The notes: generated from the sequence alone by a model not told the origin. DNA of 64,000 nt from Engraulis encrasicolus (GCF_034702125.1 NC_085871.1:38416159-38480158), one strand, 5' to 3'. Shown: positions 17,700 through 30,609, numbered from the stretch's first letter. Program-made: numbers and translations.

Positions 17700-19397
17700 A
17701 GTAGTTGTCAAATCATATAGCATTCTTCCAAAGCAGTGTGGTAATGTTTGTTTGGATACAGGTTACACGACAGTGTAATTCAAATAGTGACAACGTGTTC
17801 TGAGCGGTGCGGAATGATGTGCAAAGAAGCGAGTTTAAACCGTGCCAATTTACACAGGTGACTTGAGGCCTGCTGTGCGAGACAATATGGCTGCCAATGG
17901 CGTGACGGCAGAAGGCCTGGGGGTCATGTCCATCCTTAGAAATGTAGACTATGCAAACTCAAACACCAGCCAACCGGCCAAATGCTGGTGAAAATTTAGT
18001 TTGGCTGGTTAAAAGAAAACATAGCCTACGCTTTCTAGCCACTTTGACCCACTAGTAAGCGCTTTTGACTAGTTATAGGCCTAATAACATCTAGCCATTT
18101 TGTCTGGTGATGAAAAACATTTAGAGCACTGTACGTGAATGACTAGAAAGCCTGCCATCAGACAGACTTGTTTAGCAGTTCAGTGGCGACCAAATTTCTG
18201 TTGAAATGTAAACTTCTGGGGAAAATCTTTGATTTGTTGGTTGGCTACAATGACCAACGCTTAGGTCTGTGTTGTGATAAACTTCCCTTCGTCGTTGTTT
18301 GTTTCCAGTTAATTCAGGTGATGTTTGTGTTTATTTATTAACTTTATCATACAAATTAACTGCCTCATATGGAGATATGGCCCTGTTGGCCCATTAATGG
18401 GAATTGGATGTGGGCATGAAGGCCTAGGCCTATGTAACAGTTGGAATTGAGTTAATCCTAGTAGATTCCCAGTTTGTCAGTAGTGTCATCGCGTCTTTCC
18501 ACGGTCGCTGATTTTTGTTATGGGCAACACTTGGGTCAGTCAAAAAATCTCTTGCGCCATTGGGCATCGGCTGTGGGCTATGTTGTGGAATTCTATCTTT
18601 GGTCGAAGCAAGATTTTTTGTTATATTTCATTTTAAATTTAGGCTACACGGAATTGGCAGGTAAATGGCAGTGCCCTGACTGTCGGCCTAATCATTTCTA
18701 CACAGAGAGGGAGACGGACACCTCCCCCTCCCCTGCCTGGAAACTTTAGGCCTATCACTTTGGGTAGGCCATGCACTGTCCACTGAAGTTGCGTCAGTTC
18801 CAAATGTCTTTTGAGGAGTAAAGTGGGCAGATATCACCATTAACGCATTGTACACTACCTGCAATCTTTAATCTTGTAATCTTTCGCTTTCTCTTATTTT
18901 CTTTGCATTTTAGTTTTACTGCAACGCAAATTAGCCAATTTGATGTACCGGTAGGTTTGAGGCACATGATGCAATACACCGTTTTGCCACATGGGGGAGT
19001 AAATGATTACTTTTAAAACAGTCCGTAATTTTAAAACCGAGTAAGCGATGACATTGGGAAAGCTTTGATGTAGTCCACGCATTTTGCGCTTTGCACACTT
19101 CTGTTGTTTGTGGGTTATAAAAATGACAATGTATACTAGAAAATAGGTGTTTTATGATTTTCGAATATGATTGGCTGATTCGATCCTTCATGGTAATTAC
19201 TTCCTGTTTGACTTACTGTTTATGTACATCGTTTCTACTTTATTTCTGGTTTGATAGTGGCTTGGAATGTGTTTATCCAGTTTAGGAACAGCGCGCAGAA
19301 TATTGGTATATGAATAAATTGTATATAAAATATTAAATGCCCGCCCACGTGAAATGTAGGTCCGTGAACCACCCCCTTGCTTGAACTACCAAACTGT
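17700..19397. other. No gene recognised; start of the snRNA repeat-unit flank
   Basis: Mostly unremarkable sequence. The motif GCCACATGGGGGAGTAAA at about 18984 recurs near 22077, 23536, 25369 and 30709, always upstream of a U1 or U2 gene, so it marks the shared flank of the snRNA units. Confidence 0.5.
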
Positions 19398-19585
19398 ATC
19401 GCTTCTCGGCCTTTTGGCTAAGATCAAGTGTAGTATCTGTTCTTATCAGTTTAATATCTGATACGTCCCCTACCCGGGGACCATATATTAAATTGATTTT
19501 TGGAACAGGGAGATGGAATAGGGGCTTGCTCCGTCCACTCCACGCATCGACCTGGTATTGCAGTACCTCCAGGAACGGTGCACCC
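19398..19585 (+). ncRNA. U2 spliceosomal snRNA, copy 1
   Basis: Starts ATCGCTTCTCGGCCTTTTGG, the invariant U2 5' end. It keeps the branch-site pairing element GTAGTATC, the ATCTGTTCTTATCAG stem region, the Sm-like site ATTTTTGG and the 3' hairpin ending CGGTGCACCC, for the expected 188 nt. U2 RNA is the core of the U2 snRNP, which pairs with the intron branch point. No damage is visible. Its immediate upstream flank differs from that of copies 2 and 3, so it belongs to an older or separate unit. Confidence 0.95.
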
Positions 19586-20852
19586 CCCTATTGCTGTCAA
19601 TGGAAATGCGCAGATTTGAGATACTAAGTGTTGTAGAACAAGTGTGCATACTGAACGATCGTTGAATGGAACCGGGTTTGCTCATAAAGGAGATAATGCA
19701 GATATTTTATTATGTGCAGTATATCAAAACCCAATATATAAAAGCCAACACGATTCGGATACATCTCCCACCCCTGTTGCTCCAGGAATGTCTGTCTTTT
19801 TTTTATTTTTATTTTTTTTAAGAACATCTCGATTCATTTGATGTGTCGACCCCTTTCAGTCATTCACATTATGACAATCAAGTGAAGTCCAAGAATGCTA
19901 AAACTTGGATATCGACATTTGTCCACGAAGGCAAGCGTCTTGGTCTACTTGAATCCCTTGTCACAGACGTTCTAACTAGGAACGTTTCTTTCATGGCTTA
20001 GTATCTCTGTGTTGAGGGTTACGTTCTCAATGTTATTCATATAGTTGATGCAAACATATTGATTTAATCGATATAAGATTGTTTTGCCTGTATAATAATT
20101 TAATTTGCAAACACGCCACACTTCAAAACTCCAATATCAATGTATCCTTTGAAAAGGGATTGTTGGAAAGTTGTAGCAGGTCTGAATGTTGATGTCGTAC
20201 CGGAAACTGCATTGTGGTGACCCGGATATGATTTGGCCAAAATCAAAATAAAATAAAATGATCATAATAAACGTTGATGAACAGGATTTCACTTCACAAG
20301 TACACTGATTATTGTATATATTTTCCTAGCAGCTGTTCAGATAAGCCGCACTACCGAGAGCTTTGAATTGTTGTTGTTTTCGCGCTGTTATGGATTGAAT
20401 GGGTGTAATGGATACAAGGTTGCTGTGCTAGCTGTTTGATCTCCCTTCATAAATAACTCCACACTGTACAACGTGTTTGTATAGGGATAATGTCTCATGA
20501 GACGTGTGAACAGCTGGTATGCACTACATCTACAATCCCACTGAGTTTCACTGGCAGCTGAATAAGAGCTCATGGAGTTAATGTTGTTGTGTCTGACATA
20601 ATGTTAGCATATATAGGCTATTTTGGAGGTCCATGGTGGTGATCTACCCCCACCTCTTCTACTGTCTCATACGTTTAACCTCATTTAAAGTACATTATAG
20701 ATCAGTTCAAGTGTTGACTACAATAGATCTGTGTTTCTTGTCATCGTGGCTTTGAGACCTTGTATTGCAGTGATGCATAATAATAACAGCAATGCCCTTC
20801 ATGTGAATTGTAGTGAGTAGAATGAGGTCCTGATGGTTGGCAATAGGAAATC
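19586..20852. other. snRNA spacer, no gene recognised
   Basis: Spacer between U2 copy 1 and U1 copy 1. The last 40 nt (..GGTCCTGATGGTTGG..) are shared with the other two U1 genes and probably include promoter-proximal sequence. Confidence 0.5.
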
Positions 20853-21016
20853 ATACTTACCTGGCAGGGGAGACACCATGATCATGAAGGTGGTTCACCC
20901 AGGGCGAGGTATGGCCATTGCACTTCGGCTATATTGACCTCTGCGAATTCCCCAAATGTGGGAATCTCGACTGCATAATTTGTGGTAGTGGGGGACTGCG
21001 TTCGCGCTCTCCCCTG
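20853..21016 (+). ncRNA. U1 spliceosomal snRNA, copy 1
   Basis: Full 164 nt. The 5' end ATACTTACCTGGCAGGGGAG pairs with 5' splice sites. Stem-loop I has the loop GATCATGAAG (U1-70K site), stem-loop II contains ATTGCACTTCGGCT (U1A-type loop), the Sm site is AATTTGTGG, and the 3' hairpin ends CTCCCCTG. Of the three U1 copies this is closest to the standard vertebrate sequence. A conserved ATAACATTGTGGAAAATAAA follows it in all three copies and may hold the 3' box. Confidence 0.95.
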
Positions 21017-21448
21017 ATAACATTGTGGAAAATAAATAGTGATCTAGCAGCTGGAAGAAGAGAAGTTGTGATGGACATGACATGAACTGGGATGGCAAAC
21101 CTATCACTGCATTTGCTATCACTAGAGTCTCATTTTGTTCAATGTTGTATCCCTATTCTCCAACATTAAGTATTTATTTTAAATCCCAAACAATGTGATA
21201 TTTTGTTTTATTTTGTAGTCTGAGCCTGTCTTTACAGGTCTACGTGTTCACAAATGCTGGATGTGCAGTGGAGGGGCATGGCAATGTGTCAGGTCCATAG
21301 TTAATTTATAAACATGATCTTTGGCTAGTGTCTACATTATCCATTGTAGGGGTATACTTTTCTAAAATCCCTCTTCGTGATGAAAGATGCAAACTATACC
21401 AAACATGTTGCAACTTGGGGCACAATGCTGAGTTAAGCTACTTTATGT

Positions 21449-21554
21449 CACTCACTCACTCACTCACTCACTCACTCACTCACTCACTCACTCACTCACT
21501 CACTCACTCACTCACTCACTCACTCACTCACTCACTCACTCACTCACTCACTCA

Positions 21555-21594
<40 letters not shown>

Positions 21595-21626
21595 CACACA
21601 CACACACTCCAACTCTCTCTCTCTCA
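21449..21626. repeat. (ACTC)n(CA)n microsatellite
   Basis: About 27 ACTC units followed by about 50 bp of CA, then short CT and ACTC stretches. Confidence 0.95.
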
Positions 21627-21671
21627 CTCACTCACACAGCCGAGTGCTACAGTACATTTTGAAACAGTAGT

Positions 21672-22018
21672 GCGGGGGTGTCAAACATAAGGCCTGGGGG
21701 CAGGATGCGGAACGCCAGATGGTTCAATCTGGACCTAGACATGTAGAGGAAAAAGAATGTAATGAGTAAATCTCTTGCCCATTACAAAACTTGCTGCAGT
21801 TGTCTGAGATTTCGGGTTCTTAATACTTGAGACCATCACTCTGTGACCTTTTGCTGTCAGTACTCCTGACTGAGATACCTGCTGTTATTCAAGATGATTG
21901 TGTAATTGTGAGTCCTATATGAAGCACAAATGTGCAATATTTTTTTTATGTCACTGGTCCTGGCCACTTGAGACCAAACAGGCTGTGTGGCCCCTGAACT
22001 GAAATGAGTTTGACACTT
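21672..22018. mobile_element. hAT-like MITE, about 350 bp
   Basis: The left end GGGGGTGTCAAACATAAGG and right end GAAATGAGTTTGACACTT are inverted relatives, the usual ends of small Charlie-like hAT elements in fish. No coding capacity. Confidence 0.6.
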
Positions 22019-22517
22019 AGTGAATATATTTGGTTTTGGTGTGTTTTTCTGACAGGAAGTGTTATTCTCTTTTCTGCCACATGGGGGAGTAAAGCTTTAA
22101 CAATGGACATAGTGGTGCTAAATTTAGAACAAAAGTCAATCAAGGCTCCCAATTATGGCAGATACCTTCCATCTCCACTCACTTAACTTAAGTTACTTGG
22201 TGCTTTGTTGGCCACACATTCAAGGTGAATTAAGGTAAATACAGAATTGCTGAAGTGTTGATGCTCTCTGGCTCATGTTAGCCGTTAGCCTAACAGTGAG
22301 GGTCCATGAAGACCCACCCTGTATGCCCCTTAGTGGTGTTTAATGTTCTGTAATGTATATTATATGTGAATTCAAGTGGTGTCTTCAGTAAATCTGGGTT
22401 TCCTGTTACCATGGCTTTGAAACACAATGCTGCTTGGATGCACAGTGATATTATCAATGCCCTTCTTGTGAATAGTAGGGAGTTAAATTAGGTCCTGATG
22501 GTTGGCAATAGGAAATC

Positions 22518-22681
22518 ATACTTACCTGGCAGGGGAGACACCATGATCAAGAAGGTGGTTCACCTTTGGTGAGGCTCAGCCATTGCACTTCGGCTGTGCT
22601 GACCCGAATGAATTCCCCAAATGTGGGAATCTCAACTGCATAATTTGTGGTAGTGGGGGACTGCGTTCGCGCTCTCCCCTG
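22518..22681 (+). ncRNA. U1 spliceosomal snRNA variant, copy 2
   Basis: Length 164 nt with an intact 5' splice-site-pairing end, Sm site AATTTGTGG and 3' hairpin. Compared with copy 1 the U1-70K loop reads GATCAAGAAG. The base of stem-loop II reads CACCTTTGGTGAGGCTCAGC, and the distal part GACCCGAATG. Changes on opposite sides of the stem look partly compensating. The copy is nearly identical to copy 3. It may be a developmentally regulated variant U1 gene, or a decaying copy. Confidence 0.9.
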
Positions 22682-22924
22682 ATAACATTGTGGAAAATAA
22701 ATAGTGATCTAGAGTAGAAGTTGTGGTGGGGATGAAGTGGAATGCCAAATCTAACACTGGATTTTCTATCGCTACAGTCTCATTTTGTTCTTTATATTGT
22801 GGATATTCCCTTTTCTCCAGCCTGAACTATTTATTTTACAACTGAAACAATGTAATAATTTGTATTTTGTAGTCTGACACTGTGGAGGGGCATGTGTACA
22901 CTTTAAGTTGTAACTTCATTTCCT

Positions 22925-23295
22925 AAATTCCCTGTGTAGGATGGTGGCCAGAGAAAGTAACTTATCGCAACTACGCTGCTCATTCAAAATGTGCGGTCTA
23001 CTGCCAAATTTGATCTTTTCATGAATATTTATAAAATGATAAACAAATATTTACTAGTATGACCAAAGTACAGTGCGTTTTCTAGCTAAAAATGTCTATT
23101 TCTGGAAATTCAAATTGGCGGCAATGGAGAAGCTCCCCCTTTTCATGTATGAAAAGTGCGTTTTCCCCAGTCATAATGAATACTTAGAATTTGATGGTGG
23201 TGCTAAGTATACATACATGAAAAAGGTAACATTTGTGAATGGGCAGTATGAATTCTGGAAATAAACAGCTAAAACTAAGCTTATTACACAGTGCA
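22925..23295 (-). mobile_element. MITE with CACTGTG-type ends
   Basis: Contains the blocks CTACTGCCAAATTTGATCTT and CCCCCTTTTCATGTATGAAA and ends TTACACAGTGCACC. The same element in the other orientation is at 31479-31718 plus 34812-34919, where other elements split it. Non-coding. Confidence 0.6.
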
Positions 23296-23319
23296 CCTTG
23301 AACTCAACATTGTACAACA

Positions 23320-23444
<125 letters not shown>

Positions 23445-24003
23445 CAGCTGAGTGCTGGGATACGTCTTAAACATTTAATGAATATATTTGGGTTTGGTGT
23501 GTTTTTCAGACAGGAAGTGTTATGCTCTTTTCTGCCACATGGGGGAGTAACGCTTTAACATTTGACTCAATGGCGCTAAATTTGGAACCAAAGTCAATCA
23601 AGACTCATAATTATGGCATTCCCTCTTCCACACACAATGAAATGACTTAGTGCTTTGTTGGCTACACATTCAATGTCTTTATTTGAATTAACTTACGGTG
23701 AATGCAGAATGGAGGTAGATAATGGTGTGCCCTTTCTGGTTGCCCCACGTTAGCTTGTTAGCATTTAGCCTGTTGTGGAGGCCCATGGTGATGATCTACC
23801 CCACCCCCTATGCTCCTTCACCATTTTCACCTCATTTAAAGTACAATATAAGTCAATTAAAGTGTTGACTCCAATAGATCTGTGTTTCCTGGTGGCGTGG
23901 CCTTGAAAGCTAGCATTGCAGTGCTGCATAATGATGACAGCATTGTCCTTCTTGTGAATCGTAGTGAGTAGAATGAGGTCCTGATGGTTGGCAATAGGAA
24001 ATC

Positions 24004-24167
24004 ATACTTACCTGGCAGGGGAGACACCATGATCAAGAAGGTGGTTCACCTTTGGTGAGGCTCAGCCATTGCACTTCGGCTGTGCTGACCCGAATGAATT
24101 CCCCAAATGTGGGAATCTCAACTGCATAATTTGTGGTAGTGGGGGACTGCGTTCGCGCTCTCCCCTG
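24004..24167 (+). ncRNA. U1 spliceosomal snRNA variant, copy 3
   Basis: Same 164-nt variant as copy 2, with the GATCAAGAAG loop and the changed stem-loop II. The upstream 40 nt (GGTCCTGATGGTTGGCAATA) and downstream flank also match copies 1 and 2. The shared flanks point to recent tandem duplication or gene conversion. Confidence 0.9.
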
Positions 24168-24794
24168 ATAACATTGTGGAAAATAAATAGTGATCTAGAG
24201 TAGAAGTGGTGGTGGGGATGAAGTGGAATGCTAAAATGTAACACTGGATTTTGTAATTTCTTGCGAGCATCTCATTTTTTTAGTTTTTAGAGGAGAGGCT
24301 CGAAGTAAGTTTATATATCCTTTGCTTAATGTTGTAGCTTAGTCTCGTAGTCTTAAAAGGTGTTCCCAGCTAAGCTGCAATACATGCAGTGGTGGGGAAC
24401 TACAATTTGTCAGGTCTATGGTCTATTATATTAACTTGATCTAGTGGCTACATTGCTCAGTGAAGTTTTATCATTTTCTAAAATAACTTTTTTATGGTGA
24501 AACATGAAAGACTATTCAAAACAGTAACTTAACTCAGCATTGTACGCCAAGTTGCGAAATGCATCTCCACTCACTCACTCACTCACTCACTCACTCAAGT
24601 GTACTTTATTGTCAAAAATCTATGTAACAGGGTTAGCAGTGAGTGGATTTGATGAGTGACATTAAATGAGATTAATTATATAATTCTATCCCTTGGAATA
24701 AAAATACCTCAGTAATGGCCCATTTATAATTTATATCATAATATATTGGCCTATATTATCATTATAATATAATGTAATATGTAATGTAATTTAA
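24168..24794. other. snRNA spacer, no gene recognised
   Basis: Includes a short (ACTC)n run at about 24568-24597 and AT-rich TAATAT words near 24730-24800. Nothing coding. Confidence 0.5.
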
Positions 24795-25047
24795 TAGCCT
24801 GATAAACCAGACTAAATGTGGATGTCTAATTTAGTCTGGCCTCGATGCATAATACATCCGAAGATTGTTGATGAGAACAACCTTCCCTCAAAACCCTGCC
24901 CGCTTTGATTCAAACACATCTTTGTATTGTAATTGGTTTGCCAGATTCATGGCATTCTGGCTTCATTGAATCATTATGCGAGGCCAGACCCACCCGTAGA
25001 CAAAACATTTTGCCTCCCAGCGGGTGGTGCTGGTTCACCAGGCTAGT
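24795..25047. mobile_element. Small MITE, about 245 bp, with 8-bp flanking repeat
   Basis: The ends TAGCCTGATAAACCAG and GGTTCACCAGGCTA are imperfect inverted repeats. TAATTTAA stands on both sides (one extra G at the right junction), a good candidate target duplication. The inner part TTAGTCTGGCCTCG is matched inversely by GCGAGGCCAGAC. Non-coding. Confidence 0.7.
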
Positions 25048-25819
25048 AATTTAATACAATATAGCCTGATATAAGGTAATATAATATATAATATGGGCCC
25101 TGGGACACGCACTGGAAAAAATGGGCCTCGACGTCAAAAAGGTTAAAAATACCTGCAATGTAACAAACAGACACACACACACACACACAGTGTGCAATAA
25201 AAATACTGACATAATACACACAGTGTGTGCTCTCAATAGCATCTCTGTAGAGGGTGGTGAGAGCAGAAGAGGGGAGGTCGGCTCTTCTTATCCTCACTCA
25301 CTCTCACACACACTCACACAGACAGGAAATTATTTTTTGCAGACAGGAAATGCAATGCTGTGTTCTACCACATGGGGAAGTAAAGCTTTAACATTGGACA
25401 CAATGATGCTTAAACAAAGTTTAAAACAAAAGTTAATCAAGGCTCCCAATTATGTCAGATTCCCTGTCATACATAGAACTTACTATATTTTGGCTACACA
25501 TTTGATGTGATTTTTAGAGCTCAAGTAAGGTGTAAGTTATAGTAGGGTCGTATTTGCTTTTAAAAATGGTTGTCTGTGATTGGCTCCCTCAATACTTTAT
25601 GGTAATGACTTCTACTTTGAAGTTGGTACATACATTGTTTCTGCCTTATTTAGTATACTATCTTAATACATGCTAAACCAGCTAATTGATAATGAAAATC
25701 ATACTGGTTCCAAATGAATGTTTTTTACAACAAATTATTAATTGTTAAAAAAATGTCTCCTCCGTCTTTGTGAATTCTACATCTGTGAATCCACCCCCTT
25801 TTCCGAGCTGACGGTCAGT

Positions 25820-26007
25820 ATCGCTTCTCGGCCTTTTGGCTAAGATCAAGTGTAGTATCTGTTCTTATCAGTTTAATATCTGATACGTCCCCTACCCGGG
25901 GACCATATATTAAATTGATTTTTGGAACAGGGAGATGGAATAGGGGCTTGCTCCGTCCACTCCACGCATCGACCTGGTATTGCAGTACCTCCAGGAACGG
26001 TGCACCC
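25820..26007 (+). ncRNA. U2 spliceosomal snRNA, copy 2
   Basis: Identical over the RNA to copy 1 as far as I can read: 188 nt ending CGGTGCACCC. The immediate upstream flank (CCGAGCTGACGGTCAGT) is shared with copy 3. Downstream flank to about 26455 is also shared with the flank of copy 3, found at 34926-35238. Confidence 0.95.
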
Positions 26008-26743
26008 CCCCTATTACTGTCAATGGAAATGAGTGACTAAGCACATGAGGTGATAACAGCGTTTCAGAGTAGTTTGATTGGTTGTCAGAGATAATCTCCC
26101 CCCCCCCAACTTTGGTGATATCCAAATGTGTTATAAGAGGAGCTAGTGCATGCTGTACGCTGTTTCAGATGTTTTATTCAATAACTTAGTTGGACCAATC
26201 TTGGATGTAAAAATCATATCCTCGACACCATTCAAAAATTGAGAGCACACTGTGAAGAAAGTTTCTTTCCACTCGTTACAGCCTGTGTCAGACAGATGTA
26301 TCATGTCCAAGATGTAAGCTTAGTCACAGCCGGTCTACTACAAGTCATATCCATAGAAGCTCTGTGATGTAGTCCACACGGTTACTGATACACGTGCGCA
26401 ATAATATTTCATATAATTCAAGTAACGACATTGATATTATATTGATTAAAGATGGTCATGTGTAATTTGTGTGAACGCAGTCGGAATATTAGCACCGGAA
26501 CTACTATTATGGTAAAGCGGATAGAGCTGTGCCAAGGTAAAAAAAAGAGAGAATTAAAAAAGTCAAACAATTAATTTTTATTTTTCCGAAGTATGAAGAG
26601 AGCGGAGTACTGTGTAATATAGCAGCCATTTAACAAAGTAGTGCTTTGTAGAGGGTTGAATATTTAATCGGGTAAAGCGCAGCAAATTTGAATGACGGTA
26701 TGCATACAACGTTGCCGGCTTTCTGATCAGGTCATAAAATAAC

Positions 26744-26822
26744 TCCTGGAGGTACTGCAATGCCAGGTTGAGGCGTGGAGTGGACAAAGCAAGTCCCTAT
26801 TCCATCTTCCTCTTCCAAATTA
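26744..26822 (-). pseudogene. Antisense U2 snRNA fragment
   Basis: Read on the minus strand it gives the U2 3' half: TTTGGAAGAGGAAGATGGAA, then TTGCTTTGTCCACTCCACGC and GCAGTACCTCCAGGA, with several substitutions. The 5' two thirds and the last 10 nt are missing. It is a dead U2 copy inverted relative to its neighbours. Confidence 0.85.
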
Positions 26823-27189
26823 GTCCTTTAACACCTGCGCCTAAGACATTTTTGGGAAAATACACTGTCACAGCCTATAAAACTTAAATATCTCATCCTC
26901 TGAAGCATAGAACACATGGAATAAACTCGATTTAAAAACACAGCCCATCATCTTGCATTGCCTCACGTAGGCAGCTTCAGGCGCTTGGGTCAATGCTGCG
27001 CTCCGCAGCATCTAGCATAACTGGGTTAATGGCTTCATAATCTGGCTGTCAAGGTGTCAATTGTCAATAGTTTAAAAAAAATATATATATGCTTTTTTGT
27101 GAAAAGGAGTTTCCGTGTGACTTGGCATCTCCAGTTTGAAGAAGCTGGTTTGAATAAAGTGGCCTTATACTGTGATTCCAGGCAGCGAT

Positions 27190-27905
27190 GACCCTCTGCC
27201 TGGTGCTGTCGTTGAGGGCCAGCCTCCTCTCCTCCTTGAGGGCCAGCCTCCCCATCTCCTCTGCCTGGTGCGGTCGTTAGGGGCCAGCCTCCCCATCTCC
27301 TCTGCCTGGTGCGGTCGTTAGGGGCCAGCCTCCCCATCTCCTCTGCCTGGTGCGGTCGTTAGGGGCCAGCCTCCTCTCCTCCTCTGCCTGGTGCGGTCGT
27401 TAGGGGCCAGCCTCCTCTCCTCCTTGAGGGCCAGCCTCCCCATCTTCTCTGCCTGGTGCGGTCGTTAGGTGCCAGCCTCCTCTCCTCCTCTGCCTGGTGC
27501 GGTCGTTAGGTGCCAGCCTCCTCTCCTCCTCTGCCTGGTGCGGTCGTTAGGGGCCAGCCTCCTCTCCTCCTCTGCCTGGTGCTGTTGTGGAGGGCCCCCC
27601 TCCTCTCCTCCTCTGCCTGGTGCGGTCGTTAGGGGCCAGCCTCCTCTCCTCTCCTCCTCTGCCTGGTGCGGTCGTTAGGGGCCAGCCTCCTCTCCTCCTC
27701 TGCCTGGTGCGGTCGTTAGGTGCCAGCCTCCTCTCCTCCTCTGCCTGGTGCGGTCGTTAGGGGCCAGCCTCCTCTTCTCCTCTGCCTGTTGCGGTCGTTA
27801 GGGGCCAGCCTCCTCTCCTCTTCTGGCTGGTGCTGTCGTTAGGGGCCAGCCTCCTCTCCTCCGCTGCGCGGTGCTGTCGTGGAGGGCCCGCCTCCTCTCC
27901 TCCAA
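27190..27905. repeat. GC-rich minisatellite, unit about 41 bp
   Basis: About 17 units with the core CTGCCTGGTGCGGTCGTTAG followed by GGGCCAGCCTCC and a CTCCTCT run. Units vary at a few sites, and partial units occur at both ends. On the minus strand it is purine-rich. Open frames across it exist only because of the repeat. It lies between U2 copies 2 and 3. Confidence 0.95.
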
Positions 27906-28113
27906 GCCAATGTCCACCAGGACCCAGCTGGGCTCCTCTACTTGCTTGTATGTATCCCTGGATTTCTTCCATCCCTGCCGGCCTCTTCAACAGGTCGTTG
28001 GTCTCCTGGGCCCTGACGGTCACCCTCCTGATGTAGTAAGTTGACTATTGCAAACTATTCCAAACACTAACTCACAATTGTACCATAACTTGCAAGTGAT
28101 GCACTCACTCATT

Positions 28114-28117
<4 letters not shown>

Positions 28118-28187
<70 letters not shown>

Positions 28188-28249
28188 TCACACTCACACT
28201 CACACTCACACTCACACTCACACTCACACTCACACTCACACTCACACAC
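28118..28249. repeat. (CT)n(CACACT)n microsatellite
   Basis: About 65 bp of CT followed by about 11 CACACT hexamers. It ends exactly where the hAT-like element begins. Confidence 0.95.
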
Positions 28250-29581
28250 CAGGGCTTAACACTAACACACGCCAGGTAGCCAAATGCGAGTCAAAGTCGG
28301 CGTTGGCTAGTAGATACCGAAGGTTCACTAGCCATTCTGGCGGGTCCGTCACTATTCTAAATGATGAGGCACCGCATTTTGTAGTTTTCCCCCTCGGACC
28401 GTCTTTGCTACAAACGCAATGCAATGCGTTTTCGCGAGCCTACAATACCCATGAAGCACCTGTGTCACGTGTCACCTGTGTCTCACGCACGAGACGAATC
28501 TGATAGAGCTAGTCTTGTGAATATGAGTGGCAGCAGCGAGCAACCGGCACATCAGCGCGCGTTTGGAAATGTCACTGAAAACCTTCACGTGAAAATAAAG
28601 TAGCGAAGTTCATCTCAACTGACCTGTTTCGGGATCTGTCATTAGTACAATGCATAGTAGTAGTGGACATTAAAATGACCAAGGCGAGAGGAGAACACCT
28701 CAGTCTTGTGAAAGTCTTGAGACTAATTAGCGCAGTGATAAGACAAGGACACACGCGGCATTAATAATGTTCGGTTTAAATCATTTTCTGATTTGCCTGT
28801 ATGTCTTCATACCTTAATATTCCTCCACGTTTCTTGTGCCGTTGTTCCCGACTGTCAAACGGGGCTTAAACAACGCGCGGTAGTAGCCTTCCAGACTGCA
28901 CGAAATCATGTCCCATGTCTCTTCGCATGTGCCCATCTTGCCTTGCGTCCGTTTATGTTTTAAACAACTCAATATTAAACGGAATGAAAGGAAGTCGTAA
29001 CTCCTTCTGTAGTTACCGGCCGCATATGTGTGTGCCTTCTAGTGGATAGCCTACTTTTATGAGAAAATATTCCAGAAGAGGGGTTATTCCACATCCATGA
29101 CCGAGGACATGCGAAGCTTGGCAATGACTTTGCACTATCTACTTTGCGCATCGACAGTGCCCTTCAGATCAAAGACGGAAATATTTTCCTCTCATGTAGC
29201 TTACATTTGTGCCCTTCCACAACACTGTGCTTGGTGTTTCTGCACGGCTATGACATTACTCAGATAAGTTAATCTGTTCTTATAGCATACATGCATGCAT
29301 GGACCAGTTAATAACAATTCTATTTATTAGGCCCTATATTATATTATATTATATTATATTATATTATATTATATTATATTATATTATATTATGTTATGTT
29401 ATGTTATATTATGTTAGGCCTATATTATCCTACATTACATTATTACAGCCTATTATATAATTAATTAAAGCTGCTATGATGGTTAAGAAAATTGTGGCTA
29501 GTGAAAAGGCCCAATGGCTAGTGAGTCAGGAAAACCACTAGCCAAAATGGCTGGTAAGCGAAAAAGTTAGTGTAAAGCACT

Positions 29582-29582
<1 letters not shown>
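28250..29582. mobile_element. hAT-like element, about 1.33 kb, inside a microsatellite
   Basis: The left end CAGGGCTTAACACTAAC and right end GTTAGTGTAAAGCACTG are inverted relatives with the CAG start usual for hAT elements. Sub-terminal GCTAGT and ACTAGCC words occur at both ends. Flanks TCACACAC and ACACACAC come from a split CA-type microsatellite, so the insertion site is clear but the target duplication is ambiguous. A (TATTA)n tract lies inside at 29338-29412. No transposase frame is seen. Confidence 0.7.
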
Positions 29583-29666
<84 letters not shown>

Positions 29667-29810
29667 CCTCTCTCTCACTCTCACTCACACATTGACACAC
29701 ACACTCTCAATTTCTCTCTCACATACACTTTCTCTCTATCTCTCACACTCACACACTCCCACACTCTCCCTTGCGCGCTCTCTCTCTCTCTGTCTCTCTC
29801 TCTCTCCCTC
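29583..29810. repeat. (AC)n then CT/CA mixed microsatellite
   Basis: About 80 bp of AC followed by mixed CTCTCA words. Confidence 0.9.
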
Positions 29811-30483
29811 CAGTGTTTCCCACAGAAATTTTGGAAACTATGGGGGCAGCCGGGATTTTACCCATGACATGTATAGTACTACATTGTCATTTATATAAAA
29901 ATGCAGTACAGTGAATTTGCTATTGGAGCACAGATAAGAATTTAGTAGCACTGTGAAATTGTTAACGAACAGACAAAAAGGGTCTAAGACAGTAGGCTAT
30001 GCCTTTTCCCCACATAAGCCTGCATACACATTCTACATGAGGGGTGCTGGTCACAGGGCCAGTTTTTCAAAATTCCTCCCAGTAAAAGGGCTGAACAACA
30101 CATTACACATTTATGTCTATATTCACATTCATTTCTATATGCAGCCCGATGTCTCCTCTGCTGTGTCGTCTAACTCTTTATCATACAACTGTAAAACAAA
30201 GCCTGGGGAGTGTCGGTAAACTCATCCCAACTGTCCCTTATCTAAAGGTTTTTTTATTGCTCCCATACCCAAATTGACTACAACAATTTGACTAGGCTTT
30301 TGATCCCTCTGCCTTTCATGCACTCATGGTTTTCTCTATAGGATCTACCTACTCCAGGGGGGAAATGCGAAGGAAATCGTTTTTCAAATCGTTTTAAAAA
30401 AAGACATTGACATTTTCAGAAACTATGGCAGCCAAATTTAAACTATGGCGGTGCGCCATAGTTTCCTCAATGTATGGGAAACA
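29811..30483. other. No gene recognised
   Basis: Spacer sequence. I see no RNA gene or coding pattern. Confidence 0.4.

Positions 30484-30609
<126 letters not shown>

Noticed and set aside
21449..21626. CRISPR-like regular array
   Set aside because: Simple ACTC/CA repeats without spacers in a eukaryotic genome; the same holds for the minisatellite at 27.2 kb.
27469..27678. Pro/Ser-rich open frames across the minisatellite
   Set aside because: The frame is a consequence of the repeat; no splice sites, start context or family support.
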